Below are positions 44,439-55,111 of a stretch of 64,000 nt of DNA, piece by piece. Positions within the stretch are counted from its first letter, which is position 1. Each line of letters opens with the position of its first letter. The position numbers were made by a program, and so were the translations under genes. The notes below the pieces were generated by a model. That model had not been told where the DNA came from and did not search any database. It saw nothing but the letters and a program-made list of their open reading frames with translations. Source of the stretch: Streptomyces sp. NBC_01478 (GTDB lineage Bacteria > Actinomycetota > Actinomycetes > Streptomycetales > Streptomycetaceae); contig NZ_CP109444.1 in the NCBI RefSeq assembly GCF_036227225.1, forward strand, positions 11,079,501 through 11,143,500. The letters run 5' to 3'.

Positions 44439-44920
44439 CGGACGATGAACCTCTCCGTGACCTCGACCAGCCGGCCGCGTTCCGCGCCGTACACCTTCTC
44501 CATCGTGAGGAGCAGGAACCCCTCGCCGACTCCCTTGCGTTCCACGGCGGTCAGCGCGCGCCGCAGCTCGATCCGGTCGCCCGCCCGCACCGCCCCGACC
44601 CAGCGCACGGCCTGACCGCCCGCCATCAGCCGGACGTCGAGCCCGTCGGTGCCGGGCACCTCGTCGCGGTACATGCCGTCCGGCCGGAAGTCCGCGGCTA
44701 CGGCGCCGGGCGCCCCGCGCAACATGCTCACCACGTACATCGGATGGACGGCGAACCCGGTGTGCGAGGGATCGACGAGATGCGGCGCGCACTCGCCGGC
44801 CGCCCGCGCGAACTCCGCCGCGTCCTCGGCCCGTACGACACCCAACGACCGCCGGTCCCACCGCCCCACCGACGCCCGGGCCCGTTCCTCGACCAGTTCC
44901 AACTCGGCGTTCCGGAACAT
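44435..44920 (-). CDS. FAS1-like dehydratase-domain partner protein, second copy
   Basis: This 161-residue N-terminal hot-dog half has the family pattern (VRAEDAAEFARAAGECAPHLVDP...FAVHPMYVVSMLRGAPGAVAADFRPDGMYRDEVP...MAGGQAVRWVGAVRAGDRIELRR...LLLTMEKVYGAERGRLVEVTERFIVR). ATG 44920 follows AGGAGG. It is divergent from the C-C hydrolase gene across operator O5. The pairing with the downstream MaoC mirrors the 33801-34711 pair. Confidence 0.82.
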   Translation of the reverse strand: MFRNAELELVEERARASVGRWDRRSLGVVRAEDAAEFARAAGECAPHLVDPSHTGFAVHPMYVVSMLRGAPGAVAADFRPDGMYRDEVPGTDGLDVRLMAGGQAVRWVGAVRAGDRIELRRALTAVERKGVGEGFLLLTMEKVYGAERGRLVEVTERFIVR

Positions 44921-44988
44921 GCGCCGCCTCCTGTCCTCACCCGATGCCCCGGACGCTAGGGACCGCCCGCCCTCGACCGCCACGGATC

Positions 44989-45007
44989 CGGCCCGCTCAG
45001 TGGACCG
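44989..45007. promoter_or_regulatory. 19-bp palindrome O5, MaoC/hydrolase divergent promoter
   Basis: CGGCCCGC-TCA-GTGGACCG lies 41 bp before the hydrolase start and 68 bp before the divergent hot-dog gene. The neighbouring CTTGGGCGG (45013-45021) is the complement of the block next to O3 at identical spacing. Confidence 0.55.
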
Positions 45008-45048
45008 TTCCACTTGGGCGGGATCCGCCGCCGTCCCACCATCGGGAC

Positions 45049-45915
45049 ATGGACCTCATGGACATCCAGGCGCCCCCGGAGGGCACCTACGCGGAAGCGG
45101 ACGGCGTCAAGTACCACTACGTCGACCTGGGGGAGGGCAGCGCCACGGTCTTCCTGCACGGCGGCGGCCCCGGATGCACCGGCTGGTCGGACTTCGGGCA
45201 GGTGGCCCCCCTGTTCGCGGCGGACCGCCGCTGCCTGCTCGTCGACATCCTCCAGTACGGCAAGTCCGCCAAGCCCGTCATCACGGGGCCCATGTGGGAC
45301 TACCACGCGGCCAAGACCGTGGCCCTGCTCGACGAACTCGGCGTCGACCGCGCCGACTTCGTCTGCAACTCGTGGGGCGGCACCATCGCGCTCAACCTGG
45401 CCGCCAAGTACCCCGAGCGCGTACGGTCGTTGGTGATCACCGGCAGCATGCCCGTCTTCTACGGCCCCCTCGCGCCGTTGCCCGAGGGCGGTCGCCGCGG
45501 CCGCAACGCCCGTGACGTGTACTACGGCGGCACCGGCCCCTCGTGGCGGAAGATGCGTGAACTCATCGCCCGCCTGGAGTGGTTCGACCCCGACGCCGTC
45601 CCCGACGGCACGGTGACCCTGCGCCACGAACAGAGCCTCGACCCCGAGGAGACCGCCCTCGCCGGTGCCTCCGACAACCCGCGCGGCGACTGGCAGGACC
45701 TCACCGCCGAACTCGGCCGGATCGCCGCGCCGACGCTCTTCCTGTGGGGCATGCAGGACGCGTTCCTGACCCCGGACTACCCGCTGATGCTGGCCCGCAT
45801 GATCCCCAAGGGCAACCTGCACGTGATGAGCGAGGCCTCCCACCACCCGCAGGAGGAACGGCCCTACGACTACCACAGCGTCGTCACCGGTTTCCTGAAC
45901 CAGCAGCACAACTGA
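45049..45915 (+). CDS. BphD-like C-C bond hydrolase, alpha/beta fold
   Basis: This 288-residue meta-cleavage-product hydrolase-like protein has oxyanion HGGGPGCTGW (BphD: HGSGPG), nucleophile CNSWGG (S108; GNSMGG in BphD), acid in WGMQDAFLTPDYP and His in SEASHHPQEE. The glycine before Asn is Cys, which is unusual. ATG 45049 is used, with 45058 possible. It leads the plus-strand unit hydrolase-CaiB-ligase, so it may split a second intermediate or a different side chain from the enzyme at 35540. Confidence 0.85.
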   Translation: MDLMDIQAPPEGTYAEADGVKYHYVDLGEGSATVFLHGGGPGCTGWSDFGQVAPLFAADRRCLLVDILQYGKSAKPVITGPMWDYHAAKTVALLDELGVDRADFVCNSWGGTIALNLAAKYPERVRSLVITGSMPVFYGPLAPLPEGGRRGRNARDVYYGGTGPSWRKMRELIARLEWFDPDAVPDGTVTLRHEQSLDPEETALAGASDNPRGDWQDLTAELGRIAAPTLFLWGMQDAFLTPDYPLMLARMIPKGNLHVMSEASHHPQEERPYDYHSVVTGFLNQQHN

Positions 45916-45946
45916 CCCCGCACCACCGACTCTCCGGGGAGGAGAC

Positions 45947-48259
45947 GTGAGCGAGACCGTGCCGCGCGTCGTCGAACTGTCCAGCCCCTTCACCCGGTTC
46001 GCCGGCCGGCTGCTGGTCGGGCTCGGGTACGAGGTCGTGCTCGTCGAACCGCCGGAAGGCGACGAGAGCCGACGCGAACTCGACGGCGACGCGTTCGTCC
46101 ACTGGCACGCGGGCAAGCGGTCGGTCGTCCCCGCCTCGCCGGAGGAACTGCGCGGTCTGCTGGCCGGCGCCGACGTGCTGCTCGACGGGAGTCCGGGTGG
46201 CGCGGAGGCGCTCGCCGAAGGGCTCGACGACCTCGTGCACGTGCGCGTCACCCCCTTCGGGCTGACCGGCCCGCGCACCGACTGGCAGGGCACCGACTTC
46301 GTGGTCGCCGCGCTGGGCGGCATGCTCGCCCAGGTCGGCGACCCCGACGGCCCGCCGCTACGGCTCCCCGAGCAGCAGGCGGAGCAGCTCGCGGGCGTCA
46401 ACGCCGCCATCGCCGCCCTGCTCGCCCTCCGCGCCCGCCGCGCCGGCCCGGGACAGCTCGTCGACGTCTCCGCGCAGGCGTGCGTCGCGGCCGCACTGGA
46501 GGCGGGGACCCTCGCCTACCTGCACGAGGACCGGGTGCCGCCCCGCCCCGGCAGCGTCCATCCCCTCGTCCCGCACGGCCTGTTCCGGGCCGCCGACGGC
46601 TACCTGGGCGGCGGCCTCGGCGGCAGCCCGCGCATGTGGGACGCGCTGCTGGAGTGGCTGCGCGAGGAGGACGCGGCGGCCGACCTCACGGAACCGCGCT
46701 GGCAGGACCCGGTCGAACGCAAGAAACACCAGGAGCACGTGTTCAAGGTCGTCCAGGACTTCGTGGGCACCTGGCCCAAGGCCGAGTTCGCGGAACGGGC
46801 CCAGGCCCGGAAGCTGCCCTGGGCCGCCGTCGACCTGCCCCACGAACTCCCCGACAACCCGCAGCTCGCCGCCCGCGACTTCTTCACCCGGGTACGGACA
46901 CCGGAAGGGGAGCGGACCGACCTGGGCTTCCCCTTCGCGTTCCCCGAAGGCCACCGGGTACGGGAGCTGGAGGTCCGGGACGTGGGCGCGGACCAGGAAC
47001 TGCTGCACGCCGGACCGCCCACCGAACCCCCGGTGCGGCAGACCTCCGTACAGCCCGCCCTGCACGGCATCCGCGTCCTCGACCTGACCTGGGTCCTCGC
47101 GGGCCCGTACTGCACCAAGGTCCTCGCCGACCACGGTGCCGACGTGATCAAGGTCGAGTCCATGGGCCGCCCCGACCCCACCCGCTTCGCCCCCTTCATG
47201 CACCTCTCCCGAGGCCCCCACACCGACCCCGACACCAACGGCTACTTCAACGAGGTCAACCGCAACAAACGCAGCATCGCGCTCGACACCCGGACCGACG
47301 ACGGCATCGCGGTGCTGCGCGACCTCATCGCCCACAGCGACGTCCTCGTGGAGAACTTCAGCTCCACGGTCATGCGCAAACTCGGCCTGGGCTACGAGGA
47401 GTTGCGCCGCATCAACCCGGACCTCGTGTACGTCAGCATGTCGGGTATGGGGCACACCGGGCCGCGCAACGGCTGGGTGTCGTACGCCGACACGGTCTCG
47501 GCGAGCGGCGGACTGACCGGGCTGACCGGCTGGGGCCCGGACGACGTGGTCGGCGTGATCTACGGCCACGGCGACATCGTCGCGGGCCTCCAAGCCGCCC
47601 TCGCCACGGTCGCCGCGCTGGAGCACCGCTCCCTCACCGGACGCGGACAGCACGTCGACCTGTCCCAACTGGAGGCGATCGCCGCCCACATGGGCACGAG
47701 CCTCCTCGGCGGCCGGAGGGTGACACCGGCGGGCAACACCCATCCGAGCTGGAGCCCGCAGGGTGTTTACCGCTGCCTCGGCGCCGACCGCTGGCTGGCC
47801 GTGAGCGTGCGCGACGACACCGAGTGGGCCGCGCTGTGCGAGGTCATAGGCCGCCCCGAACTCGCCACCGACGAGCGGACGTTGACCGCCGAAGCGCGCA
47901 GACACGCCACGGCCCTGGTCGACGCCGCGCTGGGGGAGTGGACCCGCACGCTCCCCGCCGACGTCGCCGCCGAGGCGCTCCAGGCGCGCGGTGTCCCGGC
48001 CGGGGCGGTACAGGACGGCCGCGAACTCGTCGAGCACGACCCGCAGTTGAGGGCCCGCGGCTTCTATGTGCGCAAGGAGCACCCGGTCGCGGGCGCCTTC
48101 CTCCACGAAGGCGTCCCGATCCGCCTCACCCGCACACCCGGCGGGATCCGCGAGGCCGCGCCCGTACTCGGGGCCGACACCGACGCCGTACTGACAGAGG
48201 TGGCGGGGTTCTCGGCGGAGCGCGTCCAGCGGCTCCGGGAGGCCGGAGTCCTGCGGTGA
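45947..48259 (+). CDS. Tandem two-domain CaiB/BaiF (class III) CoA-transferase
   Basis: This 770-residue protein is two CaiB units fused. Unit 1 spans about residues 1-345, with catalytic Asp in QGTDFVVAALGGML (D117). Unit 2 spans about 365-770, with Asp in SYADTVSASGGLTGL (D515) and the classic LDLTWVLAGPYCTKVLADHGADVIKVE. Class III enzymes move CoA between carboxylic acids through an aspartyl-CoA intermediate. Both Asp residues are kept, so a pseudo-dimer is expected. GTG 45947 follows GGGAGGAG. Its stop overlaps the ligase start (GTGA). Confidence 0.88.
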   Translation: MSETVPRVVELSSPFTRFAGRLLVGLGYEVVLVEPPEGDESRRELDGDAFVHWHAGKRSVVPASPEELRGLLAGADVLLDGSPGGAEALAEGLDDLVHVRVTPFGLTGPRTDWQGTDFVVAALGGMLAQVGDPDGPPLRLPEQQAEQLAGVNAAIAALLALRARRAGPGQLVDVSAQACVAAALEAGTLAYLHEDRVPPRPGSVHPLVPHGLFRAADGYLGGGLGGSPRMWDALLEWLREEDAAADLTEPRWQDPVERKKHQEHVFKVVQDFVGTWPKAEFAERAQARKLPWAAVDLPHELPDNPQLAARDFFTRVRTPEGERTDLGFPFAFPEGHRVRELEVRDVGADQELLHAGPPTEPPVRQTSVQPALHGIRVLDLTWVLAGPYCTKVLADHGADVIKVESMGRPDPTRFAPFMHLSRGPHTDPDTNGYFNEVNRNKRSIALDTRTDDGIAVLRDLIAHSDVLVENFSSTVMRKLGLGYEELRRINPDLVYVSMSGMGHTGPRNGWVSYADTVSASGGLTGLTGWGPDDVVGVIYGHGDIVAGLQAALATVAALEHRSLTGRGQHVDLSQLEAIAAHMGTSLLGGRRVTPAGNTHPSWSPQGVYRCLGADRWLAVSVRDDTEWAALCEVIGRPELATDERTLTAEARRHATALVDAALGEWTRTLPADVAAEALQARGVPAGAVQDGRELVEHDPQLRARGFYVRKEHPVAGAFLHEGVPIRLTRTPGGIREAAPVLGADTDAVLTEVAGFSAERVQRLREAGVLR

Positions 48260-49773
48260 CCGACACCGTCCCCGGCCTCCTCGACGCGGCGGCCGGGGAG
48301 TTCGGCGACCGGACCTTCCTGCGGGTGGGGGAGGTGACACGGACGTACGCACAGACCCGTACGGCCGCCGCCACCATGGCCGGAGCGCTCGCCGAACGCG
48401 GCTGCCGACCGGGTGACCGTGTCGCCGTCATGGCCGGCAACCGGATCGAGTTCGTCGACCTCGTCCTGGGCTGCGCCTGGCTGGGGGCGGTACTGATCCC
48501 GCTCAACACCGGGCTGCGGGGCGGTGGACTCCGGCAGGTGCTGCGCGCGGCGGAGCCCCGATTCCTGCTGGTGGAGGAGGAGTTGGCGGAACGTGTCGTA
48601 TCGGCGGGATTCCAGGGGGAGTTGTGGGTCGTGGGCGGGGACGACGTACCGGCACCGGGCAGGACGCCCGCCGTACCGGCGGCCCAAGTGCGCCCGGACG
48701 ACACCGCGTTCGTGCTGTTCACCTCCGGCACCACGGGGACGGCGCGCGGGGTGCGGTGCCCGCACGCGCAGACCGTCTGGTGGGGTCGTAACGTCTCCGA
48801 CTCGCTTCGCCTCACCGCCGACGACGTGCTGTACACCTGTCTTCCGCTGTTCCACACCAACGCGCTGAACATCCTCGCGCACGCCATGGCGGTGGGGGCG
48901 AGTTGCGTGATCGACGAGCGGTTCTCGGCATCGCGGTACTGGGAGCGGGTGGCCGGGGCAGGGGCCACCGTCGTCTATCTGCTGGGCGCGATGGTGCCCA
49001 TGCTGCTGGCCCAGTCTTCCGGCCCCGCCGACCGTGCGCACCGGGCCTGGCGCGGGCTCTCGCCGGCGACTCCCGAGTCTGCGTGGGAGCCGTTCCGGGA
49101 GCGGTTCGGGGTCACGCTGGTCGACGGGTTCGGGTCGACGGAGACGAACCTGGTCGTCGGGTCGACGCCCGAGGAACAGCGGCCCGGTTACCTGGGTACC
49201 GTGCGCGACGGGTTCTCCGCGCGGGTGGTCGACGAGCTGCTCACGCCCGTCGCGGACGGTGTCGCCGGTGAGCTGGTGGTCCGTAGCGCACATGAATTCG
49301 CCTTCTGCACAGGCTACTTGGGGGAGCCGGAGCCCGGACCCACCGCATGGCGGCGCACCGGCGACCGGGTGGTGCGCGAGGCCGACGGGTGGTTCCGGTT
49401 CGTCGACCGGATCAAGGACGTCATCCGGCGGCGCGGCGAGAACGTCTCCTCGCACGAGGTGGAGTCCGTCGTCCGCGCGCACCCGGCGGTCGCCGACGCG
49501 GCGGCCTTCCCGGTGCCCTCGGAGCTGGCCGAGGACGAGGTCATGGTCGCGGTCGTCCCCGCGCCCGGGCAGGCGCTGGACCTCCGGGACCTCGTACGGC
49601 ACTGCGCGGAGGAGCTGCCCGACTTCGCCGTGCCCCGGTACCTCGACACCGTCCGTGAGCTCCCGCTCACCGAGACCGGCAAAGTTCGCAAGGCGGTCCT
49701 GCGGGAACGTGGGGTCACCGCCACCACCTGGGACCGTTCCACACCGCCCACCCCGGCACGACATCAAACTTGA
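48256..49773 (+). CDS. AMP-forming acyl-CoA synthetase
   Basis: This 505-residue ANL-superfamily ligase has P-loop LFTSGTTGTARGV, A5 GFGSTETN, A7 RTGDRVVREADGWFRFVDRIKDVIRRRGENVSS and catalytic Lys in LTETGKVRKAVLRE. It resembles the CaiC/short-medium chain acid ligase group. GTG 48256 overlaps the CaiB stop. With the CoA-transferase and MaoC hydratases it suggests CoA-thioester breakdown of the ring fragments. It is the last gene of the catabolic block. Confidence 0.9.
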   Translation: MTDTVPGLLDAAAGEFGDRTFLRVGEVTRTYAQTRTAAATMAGALAERGCRPGDRVAVMAGNRIEFVDLVLGCAWLGAVLIPLNTGLRGGGLRQVLRAAEPRFLLVEEELAERVVSAGFQGELWVVGGDDVPAPGRTPAVPAAQVRPDDTAFVLFTSGTTGTARGVRCPHAQTVWWGRNVSDSLRLTADDVLYTCLPLFHTNALNILAHAMAVGASCVIDERFSASRYWERVAGAGATVVYLLGAMVPMLLAQSSGPADRAHRAWRGLSPATPESAWEPFRERFGVTLVDGFGSTETNLVVGSTPEEQRPGYLGTVRDGFSARVVDELLTPVADGVAGELVVRSAHEFAFCTGYLGEPEPGPTAWRRTGDRVVREADGWFRFVDRIKDVIRRRGENVSSHEVESVVRAHPAVADAAAFPVPSELAEDEVMVAVVPAPGQALDLRDLVRHCAEELPDFAVPRYLDTVRELPLTETGKVRKAVLRERGVTATTWDRSTPPTPARHQT

Positions 49774-49823
49774 ACTATTTGTTTTCTTGAATCACTAGTG
49801 TTTATGGCTGTAGGTTGAGCGCC
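49770..49823 (+). promoter_or_regulatory. furA promoter, probably leaderless
   Basis: This AT-rich segment has TTGAAC (49770-49775) and TTGAAT repeats, and a -10-like TAGGTT (49811-49816) only seven bases before the ATG. There is no ribosome site, so the mRNA is probably leaderless. The repeated CTTGAA is a candidate Fur-family operator for autoregulation. Confidence 0.5.
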
Positions 49824-52509
<2,686 letters not shown>

Positions 52510-52526
52510 GCAGTCCGCACCACCTG

Positions 52527-52562
52527 ACGTCCGGGTCGGCCCTCACGGGTCGGCCCGGACGT
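52527..52562 (+). terminator. Intrinsic terminator after katG
   Basis: ACGTCCGGG and CCCGGACGT form a perfect 9-bp stem, with an inner CCC/GGG pair, followed by TTTCTC. It starts 18 bases after the katG stop. Confidence 0.8.
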
Positions 52563-52620
52563 TTCTCAACCTCTGAACTCGCGGCACAGGCGTGCACGTT
52601 CGTCACCTAAGCTCCTCCGC

Positions 52621-54222
52621 ATGAACGAGGGGGAGACCCACAGACGGGTCGTCGACGGCCGCTTCGAGCTCGTGTCACGGCTCGGCGGCGGTGGCATGGG
52701 CACGGTGTGGCGCGCCCAGGACCTGCTGCTGCACCGCTACGTCGCCGTCAAGGAGGTCCGGCCGCCGGACATCGACCTCGCCGAGTACGACCCCGGCGCG
52801 GCGGAGATGCTGCGCCAGCGGGTCCTGCGCGAGGCACGGGCGCTGGCCCGGGTCGAGCACCCGAACGTGGTGACGATCCATCACATCGTCGACGGCGGCG
52901 AGGGCACCTACCCCTGGCTCGTCATGGAACTCGTCCAAGGCGGCTCACTGGCCGACCGGTTGGAGCGGGGACCGATGGCACCGGCGGAGGCCGCCCGGCT
53001 CGGCTCCGGAGTGCTCGACGCCCTCAACGCGGCGCACGAGGCGGGCGTCCAGCACCGCGACGTGAAACCCGCCAACGTGCTGCTGCGCACCGACGGCCGC
53101 CCCGTGCTCACCGACTTCGGCATCGCCGCGATCCGCGACGCCACCGCCCTCACCGCCACCGGCTCGATCATCGGCACGCCCGACTACATGGCCCCCGAGC
53201 GGGTCTCGGGCCACAGTGGTGGTCCCGCCGCCGACCTGTGGTCGCTGGCGATGATGCTGTACGTCGCCGTCGAGGGCCACCACCCGCTCCGGCGCGGTAC
53301 GACGCTGGCCACGCTGGCCGCCGTACTCCAGGAGGACGTGCCACCACCTGCGCGGGCCGGGTCGTTGATGCCGGTGCTGTCCTGCGTGCTGGTCCGCGAT
53401 CCCGAGGCGCGCCCGGATGCCGGGACGGTGGGGCGGATGCTGGCCGCCGCCGCGGCACAGCCCGAGGACAGTCGCCCCGAGACCACCTCGTACCGGCTCG
53501 CACCCCCGGCGCCTCCGTCGCCGCCGCCCACCAGTGGCATGCAGACGACGAGCCGGCGGCGCCCGGCGAAGCGGTCGCGAAGTGTCGCCGTGGTCTCCAG
53601 CGTCGTAGGCGTGGTGCTGATCGGCACGCTGGCCTGGAAGGTGCTGCCGGGCGGGAACAGCGACAACAACGGCTCGTCGGCGTCCGCGGGTGCCGCTGGG
53701 CAGACTCAGCAGAGCACGCCCTCCGTTTCGGCCAGCGAGAGCAGCGCCGCCGTGAAGACCCAGGACATGCTCACCCCGACCGGCATCCGGACCGCGATCA
53801 AGGCGTTCAAGGCGAAGACGGGGAGTGACAGGTTCGCCGACTTCTCCGTCTACCCGGGATACGTCATCGCGGATGTGATGGTGAAGGGCAGCCAGACCAG
53901 GTACACCAGCTACACCTATCGCTCCGGTACCGGTTTCGACGAGGCGTTCGACAACAAGGACACGATCATCGACGGAGACCAGCCGGTGAAGCTGGACGAC
54001 TTCAACTGGGACGCCGTTCCCGCGTTGCTGAAGCGCGCGAACAAGGACCTGAAGGTCAAGGACCCGACGAGCCGTTACCTGTTGCTCCGGTCGCCGAGCA
54101 CCAACGGCGGGAACACCCCGGCGGGCATGGCGATCTATCTGAGTGACGAGTACGGCTCCAGCGGTTTCCTGGAGGCCACCCCGCAGGGCATCGTGACGAG
54201 ACTGGAGCCGGCCGACGAGTAG
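52621..54222 (+). CDS. Membrane Ser/Thr protein kinase (PknB-type)
   Basis: This 533-residue Hanks-type kinase has a Gly-rich loop LGGGGMGTVW, VAVKEV (Lys), HRDVKPANVLL (catalytic loop), DFGIAA and APERVSG. A Pro-rich linker and one transmembrane helix (near 320-342, VAVVSSVVGVVLIGTLAW) precede an extracellular domain of about 190 residues with no PASTA repeats. That domain begins Ser/Ala-rich and then has a globular FSVYPGYVIADVMVKG part. The signal sensed is unknown. The gene appears monocistronic, though the next gene begins 9 bp later. Confidence 0.9.
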   Translation: MNEGETHRRVVDGRFELVSRLGGGGMGTVWRAQDLLLHRYVAVKEVRPPDIDLAEYDPGAAEMLRQRVLREARALARVEHPNVVTIHHIVDGGEGTYPWLVMELVQGGSLADRLERGPMAPAEAARLGSGVLDALNAAHEAGVQHRDVKPANVLLRTDGRPVLTDFGIAAIRDATALTATGSIIGTPDYMAPERVSGHSGGPAADLWSLAMMLYVAVEGHHPLRRGTTLATLAAVLQEDVPPPARAGSLMPVLSCVLVRDPEARPDAGTVGRMLAAAAAQPEDSRPETTSYRLAPPAPPSPPPTSGMQTTSRRRPAKRSRSVAVVSSVVGVVLIGTLAWKVLPGGNSDNNGSSASAGAAGQTQQSTPSVSASESSAAVKTQDMLTPTGIRTAIKAFKAKTGSDRFADFSVYPGYVIADVMVKGSQTRYTSYTYRSGTGFDEAFDNKDTIIDGDQPVKLDDFNWDAVPALLKRANKDLKVKDPTSRYLLLRSPSTNGGNTPAGMAIYLSDEYGSSGFLEATPQGIVTRLEPADE

Positions 54223-54231
54223 ATTCAGCGC

Positions 54232-54684
54232 GTGCCCACCCTGCTGATCGTCCATCACACCCCCTCGCCCAACTGCCAGTCCATGTTCGAGGCCGTCCTC
54301 GCCGGGGCGACAACCCCGGAGATCGAGGACGTACGGGTCGTACGCCGTGCCGCCCTGTCCGCGACCGTGTCGGACGTGCTGGCCGCCGACGGATTTCTGC
54401 TGGGCACGCCCGCGAACCTCGGTTACATGTCCGGCGCCCTCAAGCACTTCTTCGACCAGATCTACTACCCGTGCCTGGACGAGACCCGGGGCCGGCCCTT
54501 CGGGTACTACGTGCACGGCGGGAACGACGTGACGGGAGCCGTGCGCGGCATCGAGTCGATCACGACCGGGCTGGGCTGGCGGCGGGTCGCGGACCCGGTG
54601 GCGCTGACCGGTGAGCCCGACAAGGCGGGTACCGAGGCCTGCTGGGAACTCGGGGCCACGGTCGCCGCCGGGCTGACGGCCTGA
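54232..54684 (+). CDS. Flavodoxin/NADPH-FMN-reductase-like protein
   Basis: This 150-residue protein has a flavodoxin-like fold: TLLIVHHTPSPNCQSMFEAVLAG (phosphate-binding loop), LLGTPANLGYMSGALKHFFDQIYYPC and GYYVHGGNDVTGAVRGIESI. Such proteins are WrbA-like or FMN reductases. GTG 54232 lies 9 bp after the kinase stop, so the two may be co-transcribed. Confidence 0.82.
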   Translation: MPTLLIVHHTPSPNCQSMFEAVLAGATTPEIEDVRVVRRAALSATVSDVLAADGFLLGTPANLGYMSGALKHFFDQIYYPCLDETRGRPFGYYVHGGNDVTGAVRGIESITTGLGWRRVADPVALTGEPDKAGTEACWELGATVAAGLTA

Positions 54685-54784
54685 GCGGGCGGCCGCCACC
54701 CGTTCGGACGCCGAAGAGTGTCGTGACCACCCGGAGCACCCTCAGCGTGGAGGGACATGCCCCTCCGAGTGACAGGAGTTCTTC

Positions 54785-55015
54785 ATGAGGAAGCGTCTGA
54801 CGGCCGTGGTGGGTCTTGCGGGTGCGGCGTTGCTGCTGTGTGCCGGTACGGCGAGCGCGGACCCCGACCCCGTCGGTACCGCCGTCGACAGCCCGGGCGT
54901 GCTCTCCGGAAACGTCGTCCAGATCCCCGTCGACCTGGACCTGAACGTGTGCGGCAACTCGATCAATGTCATCGGTCTGCTCAACCCCGCGCTGGGCAAC
55001 ACCTGCGAGGACTGA
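54785..55015 (+). CDS. Short chaplin
   Basis: This 76-residue secreted hydrophobic coat protein has a signal peptide ending at GTASA. One chaplin domain follows: SPGVLSGNVVQIPVDLDLNVCGNSINVIGLLNP, ending GNTCED. The two Cys residues of the domain are present, as in the short chaplins ChpD-H. It self-assembles into amyloid-like fibres on aerial hyphae. CAGGAG lies six bases before the ATG, and a terminator follows. It is a strong marker of Streptomyces. Confidence 0.93.
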   Translation: MRKRLTAVVGLAGAALLLCAGTASADPDPVGTAVDSPGVLSGNVVQIPVDLDLNVCGNSINVIGLLNPALGNTCED

Positions 55016-55028
55016 CCAGCCGTACCGT

Positions 55029-55063
55029 GAACGAGCCGTGGGCCACGCGCCCGCGGCTCGTTC
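55029..55063 (+). terminator. Terminator hairpin after the chaplin gene
   Basis: GAACGAGCCG and CGGCTCGTTC make a perfect 10-bp stem 14 bases past the chaplin stop. Confidence 0.75.
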
Positions 55064-55075
55064 CGCGTGTCGGGA

Positions 55076-55111
55076 GACATGTCAGGGGACGTGTCAGGGG
55101 ACGTGTCAGGG
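55076..55111. repeat. Three 12-bp tandem repeats
   Basis: GACATGTCAGGG, GACGTGTCAGGG and GACGTGTCAGGG lie head to tail between the chaplin terminator and the convergent membrane-protein gene. The last copy contains that gene's stop codon. Confidence 0.8.

Noticed and set aside
46358..48352. Long minus-strand frame antisense to the CaiB gene
   Set aside because: No motif and no ribosome site; the plus strand encodes a complete tandem CaiB.
55076..55111. Coding repeat (MSGDMSGDVSGDVSGD)
   Set aside because: The plus-strand frame over the 12-bp repeats has no ribosome site and runs through a terminator into the antisense of a membrane-protein gene.
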